In this document: in pieces, positions 36,138 through 44,435 of the stretch
Numbering within the stretch: position 1 is the first letter of the stretch
Layout: each line of letters opens with the position of its first letter
Assembly (NCBI GenBank): GCA_947502405.1
Contig: CANMZT010000004.1
Location: 186,001-250,000, forward strand
DNA length: 64,000 nucleotides
Reading direction: 5' to 3'
Source: an uncultured Algibacter sp.
Lineage (GTDB): Bacteria; Bacteroidota; Bacteroidia; Flavobacteriales; Flavobacteriaceae
Made by a program: the position numbers and the translations under genes
The notes under the pieces: generated by a model
What the model was told of the DNA's origin: nothing
Database searches by the model: none
What the model saw: the letters and a program-made list of their open reading frames with translations, nothing else

Positions 36138-36818
36138 ATGAAACACATTGTAGTGCTTACTGGAGCAGGCATGAGTGCCGAAAGTGGTATTAAAACCTTT
36201 AGAGATGCTAATGGCTTATGGGAAGGACATGATGTTATGGAAGTGGCTACACCAGAAGGTTTTGCAGCTAACCCAGAATTGGTTCTAGATTTTTATAATC
36301 AACGCAGAAGACAGTTGTTTGAAGTTGAGCCGAATCAAGCGCATTTTGATTTAGCCGAATTAGAAAACAACTTTAAAGTAACTATAGTTACCCAAAATGT
36401 AGATGATTTACATGAACGCGCAGGAAGTAGCAACGTGGTTCATTTACATGGTGAATTACTAAAAGTAAGAAGCACTTTTGATAAGCACGATATTCAAGAA
36501 TGGAAAACAGATTTAGTTTTAGGCGATACTTGTGATAAAGGCCATCAACTAAGGCCACATATTGTTTGGTTTGGAGAAGATGTGCCTATGATAGAAAAAG
36601 CTGTTGAAATTTGTGAAACTGCAGATATACTAGTTATTATTGGTACGTCTATGCAAGTGTATCCTGCAGCCAGTTTGATGCATTATGTTCCTGAAAACAC
36701 ACCTACTTACTTTATAGACCCAAAACCGAGTATTACTAGTAAGGAATTTTTAACTGTTATTTCTGAAACAGCAACAATTGGTATGAGTAAGTTAATGAAA
36801 ATATTTAGTGATTCTTAA
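36138..36818 (+). CDS. cobB: NAD-dependent protein deacylase (sirtuin), class III-like, lacking the zinc Cys tetrad
   Basis: 226 residues. NAD-binding GAGMSAESGI (9-18), TQNVDDLHERAG with catalytic HLHGE, GTSMQVYP near the C-terminus. Tyr53 and Arg56 (FYNQRRR) form the Y-x-x-R pair that favours succinyl/malonyl-lysine in SIRT5/CobB-type enzymes. The segment that normally holds four zinc-binding Cys has only one Cys (GDTCDKG), so no structural zinc is expected. It removes acyl groups from lysines using NAD. It overlaps the convergent FkbM gene by 14 bases. Confidence 0.92.
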   Translation: MKHIVVLTGAGMSAESGIKTFRDANGLWEGHDVMEVATPEGFAANPELVLDFYNQRRRQLFEVEPNQAHFDLAELENNFKVTIVTQNVDDLHERAGSSNVVHLHGELLKVRSTFDKHDIQEWKTDLVLGDTCDKGHQLRPHIVWFGEDVPMIEKAVEICETADILVIIGTSMQVYPAASLMHYVPENTPTYFIDPKPSITSKEFLTVISETATIGMSKLMKIFSDS

Positions 36819-37605
36819 CAGCCATAATACTAGACCAATGCTTATCATCTTTCCAAGCATTAAAACCTTGTGCCTTTAAGATGTTGATATAAGTATTAAT
36901 GTCTTCGCTTTCATCTAAGTGCATTTCAATATTTATTGCTTTAACATATTGCAGCCATCGTAAATCGTCTTGCTCTAAAATAGCTTCTTCAGCACCTTCA
37001 ATATCCATTTTCACATAATCAATATGTGTTAGATTATAAGTCTCTATAATGCTTTGGATGGTAGTGCTTTGAATGGTTACTTTTTTACCAAAATCATCAT
37101 TTTCTTTAATAGAATACGCATCAAAATCAGAATCTGCATTATAGCTTACCGTAGTGTTTTCTTTCCAAATAGCTTGATTGTGTATATGTACGTTTTTATA
37201 AAATTTGGTATTGTTTTTAGCTAACAAATAATTATTTGTATTCATTTCATAGCCATAAATAGTACTCTTAGGATAAAGCTGTTTTAAATGCACTACGGTT
37301 AAACCAATATTACTTCCTAAATCCAAAATTATAGGGTTATCCGACAATGTAGCTTTTTGGGGTGGTAAGTGGTATTTATCTGCAAACACGTAGCCTACAA
37401 CTTCTTTATCAATAAAATTCTTTCTAATTTTTATAGGATGACCTAAACCTTTAAGATGCAATTTCAAAAATCCCTTTTTAGGATTATCCCGCTCTATTTT
37501 TGAAAGTTTAATTCTATCAATAGTACTGTAAATCGGGTGTGGTTGAGTAAACACTCTTACTTTACGGTATTGCTTTTTAATTGAGTTGTAAACCTTTTTC
37601 AGCAT
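36805..37605 (-). CDS. FkbM-family methyltransferase
   Basis: 266 residues from the ATG at 37605 (a TTG at 37614 is possible). SAM-binding ILDLGSNIGLTVVHLKQLYP (Rossmann motif I) and the FkbM signature DYVKMDIEGAEEAIL are clear, as is VKAINIEMHLDE. These enzymes O-methylate sugars or natural products. The adjacent glycosyltransferase gene 65 bp upstream on the same strand points to methylation of a surface glycan, which is inference. The 3' end overlaps the sirtuin gene. Confidence 0.85.
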   Translation of the reverse strand: MLKKVYNSIKKQYRKVRVFTQPHPIYSTIDRIKLSKIERDNPKKGFLKLHLKGLGHPIKIRKNFIDKEVVGYVFADKYHLPPQKATLSDNPIILDLGSNIGLTVVHLKQLYPKSTIYGYEMNTNNYLLAKNNTKFYKNVHIHNQAIWKENTTVSYNADSDFDAYSIKENDDFGKKVTIQSTTIQSIIETYNLTHIDYVKMDIEGAEEAILEQDDLRWLQYVKAINIEMHLDESEDINTYINILKAQGFNAWKDDKHWSSIMAVKNH

Positions 37606-37670
37606 TATTGACAAACTATATTTATTAAACGAATGTAGATTGATTATTTAACAAAATCAAGTTTAATAAC

Positions 37671-38909
37671 TTATTCGTTTTTATTCTTTTCGGAAATCCA
37701 TTTACTCATAAATTTTGTACTCTGCATGGATTGATGCTGTAACATTTGTCCTGTAAAGTTATGGAATCTATGATTTTTAAGGTTTTTAGAGGCACTATTT
37801 ATAGTATTCAAAAGCATGTTTTGATGCGCTTTTTTACTAAACCGCTTGTTAATAACATCAAATCCTTTTTGCTGTTTTATGTTCCATAAAGTTTCATCTT
37901 TATATAACGCAACAGCTTTATTAGCAAATAATTCTGGCGTGTTTTCTACAAACCCATTTATTTCTAAATCACCGTACATACCTTCTGCCCCAATAGCTGT
38001 TGTTACACAAGGTGTTCCGTTTTTCATAGCATCAACTAGTTTTCCTTTTAAACCAGCTCCAAATCGGATTGGTGCTAAACATACTTTAGCTTTTTGCATT
38101 ACATCGTTTACATCTTCAGCAAAACCCTTTACAAAAAAACCTTGCTTTTCGTTATGTAATTGATTCACTTTTTGAGAAGCGTAAGCACCATAAATATGCA
38201 TTTCAGCTTTTTGTAGTTGCTTTCTAATCAATGGCCAGATCGTTTCTTTTAAATATAAAATAGCATTATAATTAGGGGGGTGCAAAAAATTCCCTACCGT
38301 TATAAAATGATTTCGATCTTCAAATGCAGGAAACTTAATAAGCGCATTTTCAGAAATTGCATCTATCATAAAAGGTAAATAAAGTAGTAAGCTCTTATCT
38401 ACATTAAAATCACGCTGTAATATTTCCATTTCAGCTTCAGAAATAATCAAACTTAAATCACATCTATATATACTTGCTATTTCACGCTTAGCTGTATCGT
38501 TAAATAAATATGCTTTATTAAATGGCTTGTTATCTTTAAACGCTAGTTGCCTACCTTTTCTCAAACCATGCAAGTCTTCAGTATCTAAAAGGCGTAATGC
38601 ATTGGGGCATTGTTCCGTAACGCGCCACCCAAACTGTTCCTCCATCATAAAACGGTCAAATAAGACTACACTTGGATTTAATTCTGCAATAAAATCGTCA
38701 AAAGACGTATGATTTAATTCAATGGAAGTTTGAGTTACCCCAATACTTTCAAGATTAAAGGCATTGTTACTTTTAGCACAAGGACTAGCAAATGTTATAT
38801 TATAATTTTCAGATTTAAAGGTCTCAATTAATTGCATCATTCTACTACCGGCTGCAGAACTTTTTGGCTCTGGCCATACAAAACCAATAATCAAAAGATG
38901 CTTTCGCAT
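37671..38909 (-). CDS. Glycosyltransferase, GT4-like (GT-B fold)
   Basis: 412 residues. N-terminal Rossmann-like half (LLIIGFVWPEPKSSAAGSRM), linker, then the donor-binding half with HFITVGNFLHPPNYNA, VKGFAEDVNDVMQKAKVCLAPIRFGAGLKGKLVDAM and GTPCVTT. This is the arrangement of GT4/GT1-type enzymes, with GAGLKGK in the nucleotide-sugar site. It probably adds a sugar to a surface polysaccharide or protein glycan; donor and acceptor unknown. Upstream of the FkbM methyltransferase, presumably one operon. Confidence 0.85.
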   Translation of the reverse strand: MRKHLLIIGFVWPEPKSSAAGSRMMQLIETFKSENYNITFASPCAKSNNAFNLESIGVTQTSIELNHTSFDDFIAELNPSVVLFDRFMMEEQFGWRVTEQCPNALRLLDTEDLHGLRKGRQLAFKDNKPFNKAYLFNDTAKREIASIYRCDLSLIISEAEMEILQRDFNVDKSLLLYLPFMIDAISENALIKFPAFEDRNHFITVGNFLHPPNYNAILYLKETIWPLIRKQLQKAEMHIYGAYASQKVNQLHNEKQGFFVKGFAEDVNDVMQKAKVCLAPIRFGAGLKGKLVDAMKNGTPCVTTAIGAEGMYGDLEINGFVENTPELFANKAVALYKDETLWNIKQQKGFDVINKRFSKKAHQNMLLNTINSASKNLKNHRFHNFTGQMLQHQSMQSTKFMSKWISEKNKNE

Positions 38910-38933
38910 TATATTATTCAGATTAAGAAATAC

Positions 38934-39410
38934 CTATTCTGGTTTCGGCTCCAAACCATATTTTACACGAACAAGTTTTGCCCAATCTACTACCGCTTTT
39001 ATTTGTGCATCAGTAAGTTTTGCATCTCCATGCGTCCATGTGTAAGAGTTTAAAGGCATTTCACCTTCTTCAACTTCTTCTATCAATTCTTCAAACTTAT
39101 GGTCTTTTCTTTTTACAGAATTGCCCTCCCATTTTGAAACATTGAAATGTTTTTTCCCATCTTTAATATGTGATGCTAACCAATAGTTTATAGGTGTAAT
39201 ATTATTATACCAAGGGTACCGGGTGACATCACTATGGCAATCAAAACAGGTTTCTTTTAAAATAACTTTCACCTCTTCTGGGGGATTCGTTTCTTTCGTA
39301 AAAGCTTCAATTGAAGCGATATTGCCTTCATTTTTTTCTGGCCCAAAAAATTGAGCAATTACCAATGCGATTAGTAATATTATCAGTATTTTTTTTATTA
39401 TTTTCATCAT
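38934..39410 (-). CDS. Haem-binding domain protein (membrane-anchored c-type)
   Basis: 158 residues. N-terminal membrane anchor (about 5-22), then a periplasmic domain with a single CFDCHSD haem c motif (about 55-61), the aromatic RYPWYNNITPINYWLASHI stretch and W(T)HGDAKLTDAQIKAVVDWA. This is the Haem_bd family found across Bacteroidota, likely electron transfer at the periplasmic face. Single gene, divergent from the helical-repeat gene at 39445. Confidence 0.88.
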   Translation of the reverse strand: MMKIIKKILIILLIALVIAQFFGPEKNEGNIASIEAFTKETNPPEEVKVILKETCFDCHSDVTRYPWYNNITPINYWLASHIKDGKKHFNVSKWEGNSVKRKDHKFEELIEEVEEGEMPLNSYTWTHGDAKLTDAQIKAVVDWAKLVRVKYGLEPKPE

Positions 39411-39444
39411 ATCATTTTTGAGTTTTTAAAAATAAGAAAACCTT

Positions 39445-40014
39445 TTGACTACCGAGCAACTCTATACCGAATTAAATTATGTAAATCATTCTAGAGAGAA
39501 ACGATTATTTTATGCGCAGATGATGCAAAAGCATCCTGAATTAGTTCCCAACCTTTTAGATATTTTATTTAAAGTAGACGATAAAATATCACCACGGGCA
39601 GCTTGGGTTTTTGAGTTTATGTGTAGTGCCAATATAAATGCTATAATACCTTATCTAGACTTGTTTACTAAAAATATGCATAAAGTGCATTTAGATTCTG
39701 CGGTAAGACCTGTAGCTAAAATTTGTGAACTAATTACCATAGCGTACTCAAGTAAAGAAGAAAACGAAATTAAAAAGGCTTTAACTAAAACCCATATAGA
39801 GCGTATTATTGAAACGTGTTTTGATTACATGATTAATGATGAAAAAGTAGCTCCAAAAGCTTATAGCATGTCTGCACTATATTTGTTGGGAAAAGACTAT
39901 GATTGGGTATATCCAGAGCTAACACGTATTTTAGAAGATGATTTTTCTAAACAAAGTGCTGCTTTTAAGGCTCGTGCAAGACAAATACTAAAAAAAATTA
40001 AGAAGAATTTATAA
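39445..40014 (+). CDS. Helical-repeat protein, often mislabelled adenylosuccinate lyase
   Basis: 189 residues, all helical, probably HEAT-like repeats (NLLDILF, AAWVFEFMC, AIIPYLDLF, YSMSALYLLG...). There is no lyase active-site motif. The true purB lies 1.1 kb downstream, so lyase labels seen on relatives probably arise from neighbourhood or weak similarity. The start is TTG at 39445 (MTTEQLYTELNYVNH); no ATG is suitable before residue 25. Its 3' end overlaps the DUF1028 gene by 6 bases on the other strand. Function unknown. Confidence 0.65.
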   Translation: MTTEQLYTELNYVNHSREKRLFYAQMMQKHPELVPNLLDILFKVDDKISPRAAWVFEFMCSANINAIIPYLDLFTKNMHKVHLDSAVRPVAKICELITIAYSSKEENEIKKALTKTHIERIIETCFDYMINDEKVAPKAYSMSALYLLGKDYDWVYPELTRILEDDFSKQSAAFKARARQILKKIKKNL

Positions 40015-40989
40015 TTGCATAACTTCAGAAAGTTTTGCTTCTGAAATAGAAAGCAAACCGCTTTTAACCAAACGCTTTGTTAGAGTTCTCCAGTTATTAT
40101 CCTTGTTAAAAATAATTTTCAAAATTGGATATGCTTTATTAAAATCTTTATTATTCAATAAATTAATAGCGTACCAATACTTCATTTCTAAATTATCTGG
40201 AAAAAGCTTTTGAGCTTCTAAATATAAACTTTCTGCATTTTTTGAGTCTCCAACTTCCATAGCCAAATCACCTTTATTCATAAAATCATAAGCTTTATGG
40301 ACTTTTATGAGTCGCTCTAGTTCTTGCACTGGGTTTTTATGGTCATCAACTCGAAGATCCATAACTACATCTTCCCAAGAATTTCCTGTAGCTTCTCCTT
40401 TTACAATTAAAATAGCAGCAGATTGTTTACCTCTGATATCGCCTTTTTCATTTTCTGCAGCCTTTAACGCAGCTAATACACGTTCACTTAAGTCTCCATT
40501 ACTAGATTCAAAAGCATTTGCCATAGCATCCCATACAGTATTTTTTAACATCATGTTTGCTTGTACTGAAAAAAAGTTTCCTTGACGATGCCCAGCTTCA
40601 TCTATACATTTACTACCAGTATGTGTGGCTACCGAGCCTTTATGATTTAAAAAAGCGACTTGCCTGTACATTTCTCCTGAATCATTTTGTAATAAAACAT
40701 TTAGAGCCTGTTGCGGAGATAATCCTTGTTCCATTAAAGCAAGACCTTTAGAACCATAACTTGGATTAACCAATGATTGTGTTGCTACAACACCAACACC
40801 TGCTTTACCATAAGTAACAACACTGCCAACACTAAACCAATGGCTTTGAACCGCAACCGCCATATCACCTGTAATAGAATCTTTTGCTACAATAGAATAG
40901 GTATGGGCAAATGGTTCTGCTTTTTTATGGAACTGAGCTGATATTGTTTGAGAAATAATTATAATAAAGAAAAATGATACGAACCTCAT
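40009..40989 (-). CDS. Secreted DUF1028 (Ntn-hydrolase-like) protein with C-terminal TPR segment
   Basis: 326 residues. Signal peptide ends TISAQ (about 19). The DUF1028 domain spans about 27-225 (AHTYSIVAKDSITGDMAVAVQSHWFSVGSVV, GVGVVATQSLVNPSYG, GSKCIDEAGHRQG), related to Ntn-hydrolases. The last 90 residues form two or three TPR-like helices (YDFMNKGDLAMEVGDSKNAESLYLEA). A periplasmic hydrolase is plausible; the substrate is not known. Monocistronic, divergent from purB. Confidence 0.85.
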   Translation of the reverse strand: MRFVSFFFIIIISQTISAQFHKKAEPFAHTYSIVAKDSITGDMAVAVQSHWFSVGSVVTYGKAGVGVVATQSLVNPSYGSKGLALMEQGLSPQQALNVLLQNDSGEMYRQVAFLNHKGSVATHTGSKCIDEAGHRQGNFFSVQANMMLKNTVWDAMANAFESSNGDLSERVLAALKAAENEKGDIRGKQSAAILIVKGEATGNSWEDVVMDLRVDDHKNPVQELERLIKVHKAYDFMNKGDLAMEVGDSKNAESLYLEAQKLFPDNLEMKYWYAINLLNNKDFNKAYPILKIIFNKDNNWRTLTKRLVKSGLLSISEAKLSEVMQL

Positions 40990-41086
40990 AACTTATTTTT
41001 AAATTAAATATACTATTTATTGTTTAAAATAGAAGATGCAGTACAAACTTCAAGCTTAAATTTTTACTTCTTCCAGACAAAAAAAC

Positions 41087-41094
41087 TATCTTTG
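41087..41094 (+). promoter_or_regulatory. Predicted -7 element of purB (TATCTTTG)
   Basis: TATCTTTG 25 bases before the purB ATG, the same distance as in folE. No exact -33 TTG at standard spacing. Confidence 0.5.
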
Positions 41095-41119
41095 CAACTT
41101 CAAAAAATCAAACAAAATT

Positions 41120-42463
41120 ATGTCGTTATCAGCATTAAATGCCATCTCTCCAATTGATGGACGCTACAGAAATAAAGTTAGTGAACTAGCTCCATATTTT
41201 TCCGAAGAAGCCTTAATAAAATATCGTGTATTAGTTGAGATAGAATATTTTATTGCGCTTTGTGAAATTCCGTTACCACAACTTAAATCCGTTGATAGTG
41301 GCATTTTTGATGATTTAAGAGCTATCTACAAAGATTTTTCTGCTGAAGATGCAAGTGCTATCAAGAAAATTGAAAGCGTAACTAACCATGATGTAAAAGC
41401 GGTTGAATACTTTATAAAAGAGCAATTTGATACTTTAGGATTATCTGAATATAAAGAGTTTATACATTTTGGATTAACCTCTCAAGATATAAACAACACA
41501 GCCATTCCTTTGAGCATAAAAGAAGCGATGAATGCTGTTTATGTACCTGAATATTTTAATGTTTTAGAAAAATTAAAAAGTTTATCTAAAGATTGGAGTG
41601 CTATCTCTATGTTAGCTAGAACACATGGGCAACCCGCATCTCCTACCCGACTTGGTAAAGAAATTCAGGTTTTTGTAGTACGTTTAGAAGAGCAATTTAA
41701 CTTACTTAATGATATACCAAGTGCTGCTAAATTTGGTGGCGCTACTGGTAATTTTAATGCACACCATGTCGCGTATCCAGATATTGATTGGAAAGCTTTT
41801 GGAAGTAGTTTTGTTCAAGAGAAATTAGGTTTGCAACACTCATTCCCTACAACTCAAATTGAGCATTACGACCATATGGCGGCTTTATTCGATACCCTAA
41901 AACGTATAAATACTATAATTATTGATTTAGATAGAGACGTTTGGACTTACGTATCTATGGATTATTTTAAACAAAAAATAAAAGCTGGAGAAGTGGGAAG
42001 TTCTGCAATGCCACACAAAGTAAACCCGATTGATTTTGAAAACTCTGAAGGAAACTTGGGTATTGCAAACGCTATTTTTGAGCACCTATCAGCTAAACTA
42101 CCCGTTTCTAGATTACAACGTGACTTAACAGATAGTACTGTTTTAAGAAACGTTGGTGTTCCTTTTGGGCATACGCTAGTTGGTTTTAAATCTACTTTAA
42201 AAGGTTTAGATAAATTATTGCTTAACGAAAGTAAATTTGCTGAAGACTTAGAAAATAATTGGGCTGTAGTAGCCGAGGCTATTCAAACCATTTTACGTCG
42301 CGAAGCTTACCCGAACCCATATGAAGCTTTAAAGGGTTTAACACGAACCAATTCTGTTATAAATCAAGACTCTATTTCTAACTTTATTGATACTCTGGAG
42401 GTTTCTGATACAATAAAACAGGAATTAAAACGTATTACACCTAGTAACTATACAGGAATATAA
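41120..42463 (+). CDS. purB: Adenylosuccinate lyase
   Basis: 447 residues. Works twice in purine synthesis (SAICAR to AICAR, adenylosuccinate to AMP). Signatures: SPIDGRYRNK (11-20), FGLTSQDINNTA, ARTHGQPASPTRLGKE (catalytic His), TQIEHYDH and the flexible signature loop GSSAMPHKVNPIDFENSEGN. Normal length for the E. coli-like branch. The small membrane-protein gene starts 6 bases after its stop and probably shares the mRNA. Confidence 0.97.
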   Translation: MSLSALNAISPIDGRYRNKVSELAPYFSEEALIKYRVLVEIEYFIALCEIPLPQLKSVDSGIFDDLRAIYKDFSAEDASAIKKIESVTNHDVKAVEYFIKEQFDTLGLSEYKEFIHFGLTSQDINNTAIPLSIKEAMNAVYVPEYFNVLEKLKSLSKDWSAISMLARTHGQPASPTRLGKEIQVFVVRLEEQFNLLNDIPSAAKFGGATGNFNAHHVAYPDIDWKAFGSSFVQEKLGLQHSFPTTQIEHYDHMAALFDTLKRINTIIIDLDRDVWTYVSMDYFKQKIKAGEVGSSAMPHKVNPIDFENSEGNLGIANAIFEHLSAKLPVSRLQRDLTDSTVLRNVGVPFGHTLVGFKSTLKGLDKLLLNESKFAEDLENNWAVVAEAIQTILRREAYPNPYEALKGLTRTNSVINQDSISNFIDTLEVSDTIKQELKRITPSNYTGI

Positions 42464-42469
42464 TAATAT

Positions 42470-42667
42470 ATGTTAAACGATAAACAATCCTTAGCCCTTA
42501 CAGGTCTTATGGTAGGTGGGATTTTTGTTTTTGGAATTCTAGATGTTCTAGATAATTTTGTGGTTTTAACGCTTCTTACTATTATCTTTTTTACGGTAGT
42601 TATCAATATGTTTTATTCAAAGTATAAATCTGAAGATTCAACTCAAGAACAAAATAACTCCAAATAA
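42470..42667 (+). CDS. Small two-helix membrane protein downstream of purB
   Basis: 65 residues. Two hydrophobic segments (about 8-26 and 30-48) and a charged, Ser/Gln-rich tail. No family recognised. The 6-base gap to purB and good codon use support a real gene. A weak hairpin (AAGCTTC...GGAAGTTTTT, 42670-42694) follows as its likely terminator. Confidence 0.6.
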   Translation: MLNDKQSLALTGLMVGGIFVFGILDVLDNFVVLTLLTIIFFTVVINMFYSKYKSEDSTQEQNNSK

Positions 42668-42715
42668 AAAAGCTTCTTTTTTTAGGAAGTTTTTACACTT
42701 TAAAAATATTATATT

Positions 42716-42747
42716 AAAAAAAACCTAGATATAAAATCTAGGGTTTT
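42716..42747 (-). terminator. Terminator of the sigma/anti-sigma/DUF4252 operon
   Basis: Read on the complement, AAACCCTAGAT-TTTAT-ATCTAGGTTTTTTT forms a near-perfect stem with a T-run, 24 bases after the DUF4252 stop. Confidence 0.85.
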
Positions 42748-42770
42748 TCAACATTAACATAATTACTATA

Positions 42771-43313
42771 TTATTTAAAGAAATTCATAATATCTTCTAT
42801 CTGTCCTTCTTCAACATTTGCTTTTTGCAATGCATTAATTAAAGTAACCATTTTTTCAGGGTTCATATCATCACCCAAAATCCTTACAATTCCAAAGCCC
42901 ATATCTTTTGCGCTTCCAAATACCACAACCTCATCTGCTGATTCATCATCGCCAATATACTTCACTGAAATTTTATTGCCTTTATCACTAAATTCCATCA
43001 AATCATTATACTTACTATCGCTTAAAATAGTTTTAACTTTAGCTATTTCTGCTTTATAAGTTTCAGTGTTTGTTTCGTTAGCTTTATATCCTAAAAAATT
43101 TAACTTATTTACAGACTCATAAGCTTCTTTCTGTGCTTCTGTAAATTCAGATTTATCAATTTCTATCATAGAAAGTGGTAAATCCTGTGATATAAAATTT
43201 TTAGCCTCTTGATTATCTACATAGTAGCTTTGTAGGCTAGCATTATTACCGCAGCTAGTTAAAACAACTGCGGTAAATAAAGTATATACTAGATATTTGA
43301 TTGTTCGTTGCAT
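42771..43313 (-). CDS. DUF4252 lipoprotein (last gene of the sigma operon)
   Basis: 180 residues. Signal peptide with lipobox (AVVLTSC, Cys21). DUF4252 domain in the mature part; the family has a beta/alpha layout with a conserved acidic C-terminus (here NVEEGQIEDIMNFFK). Function unknown. It follows a second DUF4252 gene by 17 bp and lies downstream of an ECF sigma gene and its partner, so it belongs to that stress-type regulon by position. Confidence 0.8.
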   Translation of the reverse strand: MQRTIKYLVYTLFTAVVLTSCGNNASLQSYYVDNQEAKNFISQDLPLSMIEIDKSEFTEAQKEAYESVNKLNFLGYKANETNTETYKAEIAKVKTILSDSKYNDLMEFSDKGNKISVKYIGDDESADEVVVFGSAKDMGFGIVRILGDDMNPEKMVTLINALQKANVEEGQIEDIMNFFK

Positions 43314-43330
43314 TGATTGATGTTTTAATT

Positions 43331-43891
43331 TTATTTATCCTTTTCTAAATGCTTCCCACCTGGGATATTCATTTTATCAGTAAGCTTAGAAATCTCATTA
43401 AGATCAATATCACCAGTCATAGACACTACAACCGTTTCAATTTTACGCTCTTTACCGTTAATTTCAATCTTATCTTCCATCACCTTATCAATACCATTCA
43501 CGAATATTAAAAGTTCTTTTACATGGTCTGCATCCTTTCCTTCTTTTACGTAAAACTTCACCTCTGTGCCATCATCTTTAACTTCCATTAATTCTTCCAA
43601 ACCTCCAGAACGTGATTTAACCCATTTTGAAACATCAGCAGAAATTGCCTTGTTATCAGTTACAATAGTTTTAAAACTCGTAATGCTCTTTACCATATCC
43701 ATATAAGCTTTAGCTTCAGCATCTTCAACATTAATGCCCATTTTGGCAATCATCTGAAACATTTTTGGCTTAATAGAAACGTAAGTTACATCAGGGTTTT
43801 CACTATACTTTTCAAAAATATTTTTTTGAGCCATTCCCGTTAATGGTAATAACATAATGGCCATTACTAGTACTATTAATTTATTTTTCAT
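43331..43891 (-). CDS. DUF4252 secreted protein
   Basis: 186 residues from the ATG at 43891, where a clean signal peptide begins (MKNKLIVLVMAIMLLPLTGMAQ). The frame to 43924 adds 11 residues without family character. A non-lipidated relative of the next gene, as it lacks the lipobox Cys. The mature domain shares the DUF4252 pattern (a VYV-type strand, KMFQMIAKMG, GLEELMEVKDDG...VKFYVKEG). Paired paralogues here and the upstream sigma factor suggest an envelope-stress output (inference). Confidence 0.8.
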   Translation of the reverse strand: MKNKLIVLVMAIMLLPLTGMAQKNIFEKYSENPDVTYVSIKPKMFQMIAKMGINVEDAEAKAYMDMVKSITSFKTIVTDNKAISADVSKWVKSRSGGLEELMEVKDDGTEVKFYVKEGKDADHVKELLIFVNGIDKVMEDKIEINGKERKIETVVVSMTGDIDLNEISKLTDKMNIPGGKHLEKDK

Positions 43892-43936
43892 TGTTCTTGT
43901 TTTTAATTTATTAGAATTTTTCATTGCTTTTTAATT

Positions 43937-43959
43937 GATACTGAAACAAGTTCAGCACA
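43937..43959 (+). repeat. 23-bp GATACTGAAACAAGTTCAGCACA repeat, copy 2
   Basis: Identical over 23 bases to 26104-26126. It lies inside the sigma operon, between the anti-sigma-like gene stop and the first DUF4252 gene. The CTGAA/TTCAG hairpin could affect the intercistronic mRNA. Confidence 0.7.
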
Positions 43960-43961
43960 TG

Positions 43962-44435
43962 TTAGTTTTTAAAAATTATACTTGTTGTGTTTTCAATTTC
44001 GTTAAGATATCCTAGAGTAGAAGTGCCTTTATTTACCTCATTAAGATAACTAACAGTTGATGCGCCTTTGTTGAATTTTGAAGAAATCATTTCCATAGAT
44101 TTCGAAAATTCGTTAAAAGCTAATTCTGGGTCTTCATAAGTACCTAATTCATTATTTCCAAATGAAGTCCCGAAATAGAAACCTAACATAAGAACCGCTA
44201 CAGCTGCGACAGAAATCCATTTGTAATTAAAAATTGTCTTAGTTTTTAATGGAACGTCTTTAGTAAATTGTTCTTGTTGGTTTCCCAAAAAATACGCAAA
44301 CATCGGTTTATACATTTCTAAATGTGGTGCCACAGTGTCACTTGCAAAATAGTTTTTTAACACTTGCTCCTCTTTCAGGCTAGTTTCTCCGTTTTCGTAC
44401 TTTTCTAGTAACTTTTCTATATTATTTAATACCAT
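43962..44435 (-). CDS. Anti-sigma-factor-like membrane protein
   Basis: 157 residues. Cytoplasmic N-terminal half (about 1-65), one membrane helix (about 70-88, WISVAAVAVLMLGFYFG) and a short outer part. It overlaps the ECF sigma gene by 14 bases, the classic sigma/anti-sigma arrangement, though no zinc HxxxCxxC motif is present. The C-terminus contains a duplicated motif (KGASTVSYLNEVN then KGTSTLGYLNEIEN). Role as sigma antagonist inferred from position and topology. Confidence 0.7.
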   Translation of the reverse strand: MVLNNIEKLLEKYENGETSLKEEQVLKNYFASDTVAPHLEMYKPMFAYFLGNQQEQFTKDVPLKTKTIFNYKWISVAAVAVLMLGFYFGTSFGNNELGTYEDPELAFNEFSKSMEMISSKFNKGASTVSYLNEVNKGTSTLGYLNEIENTTSIIFKN

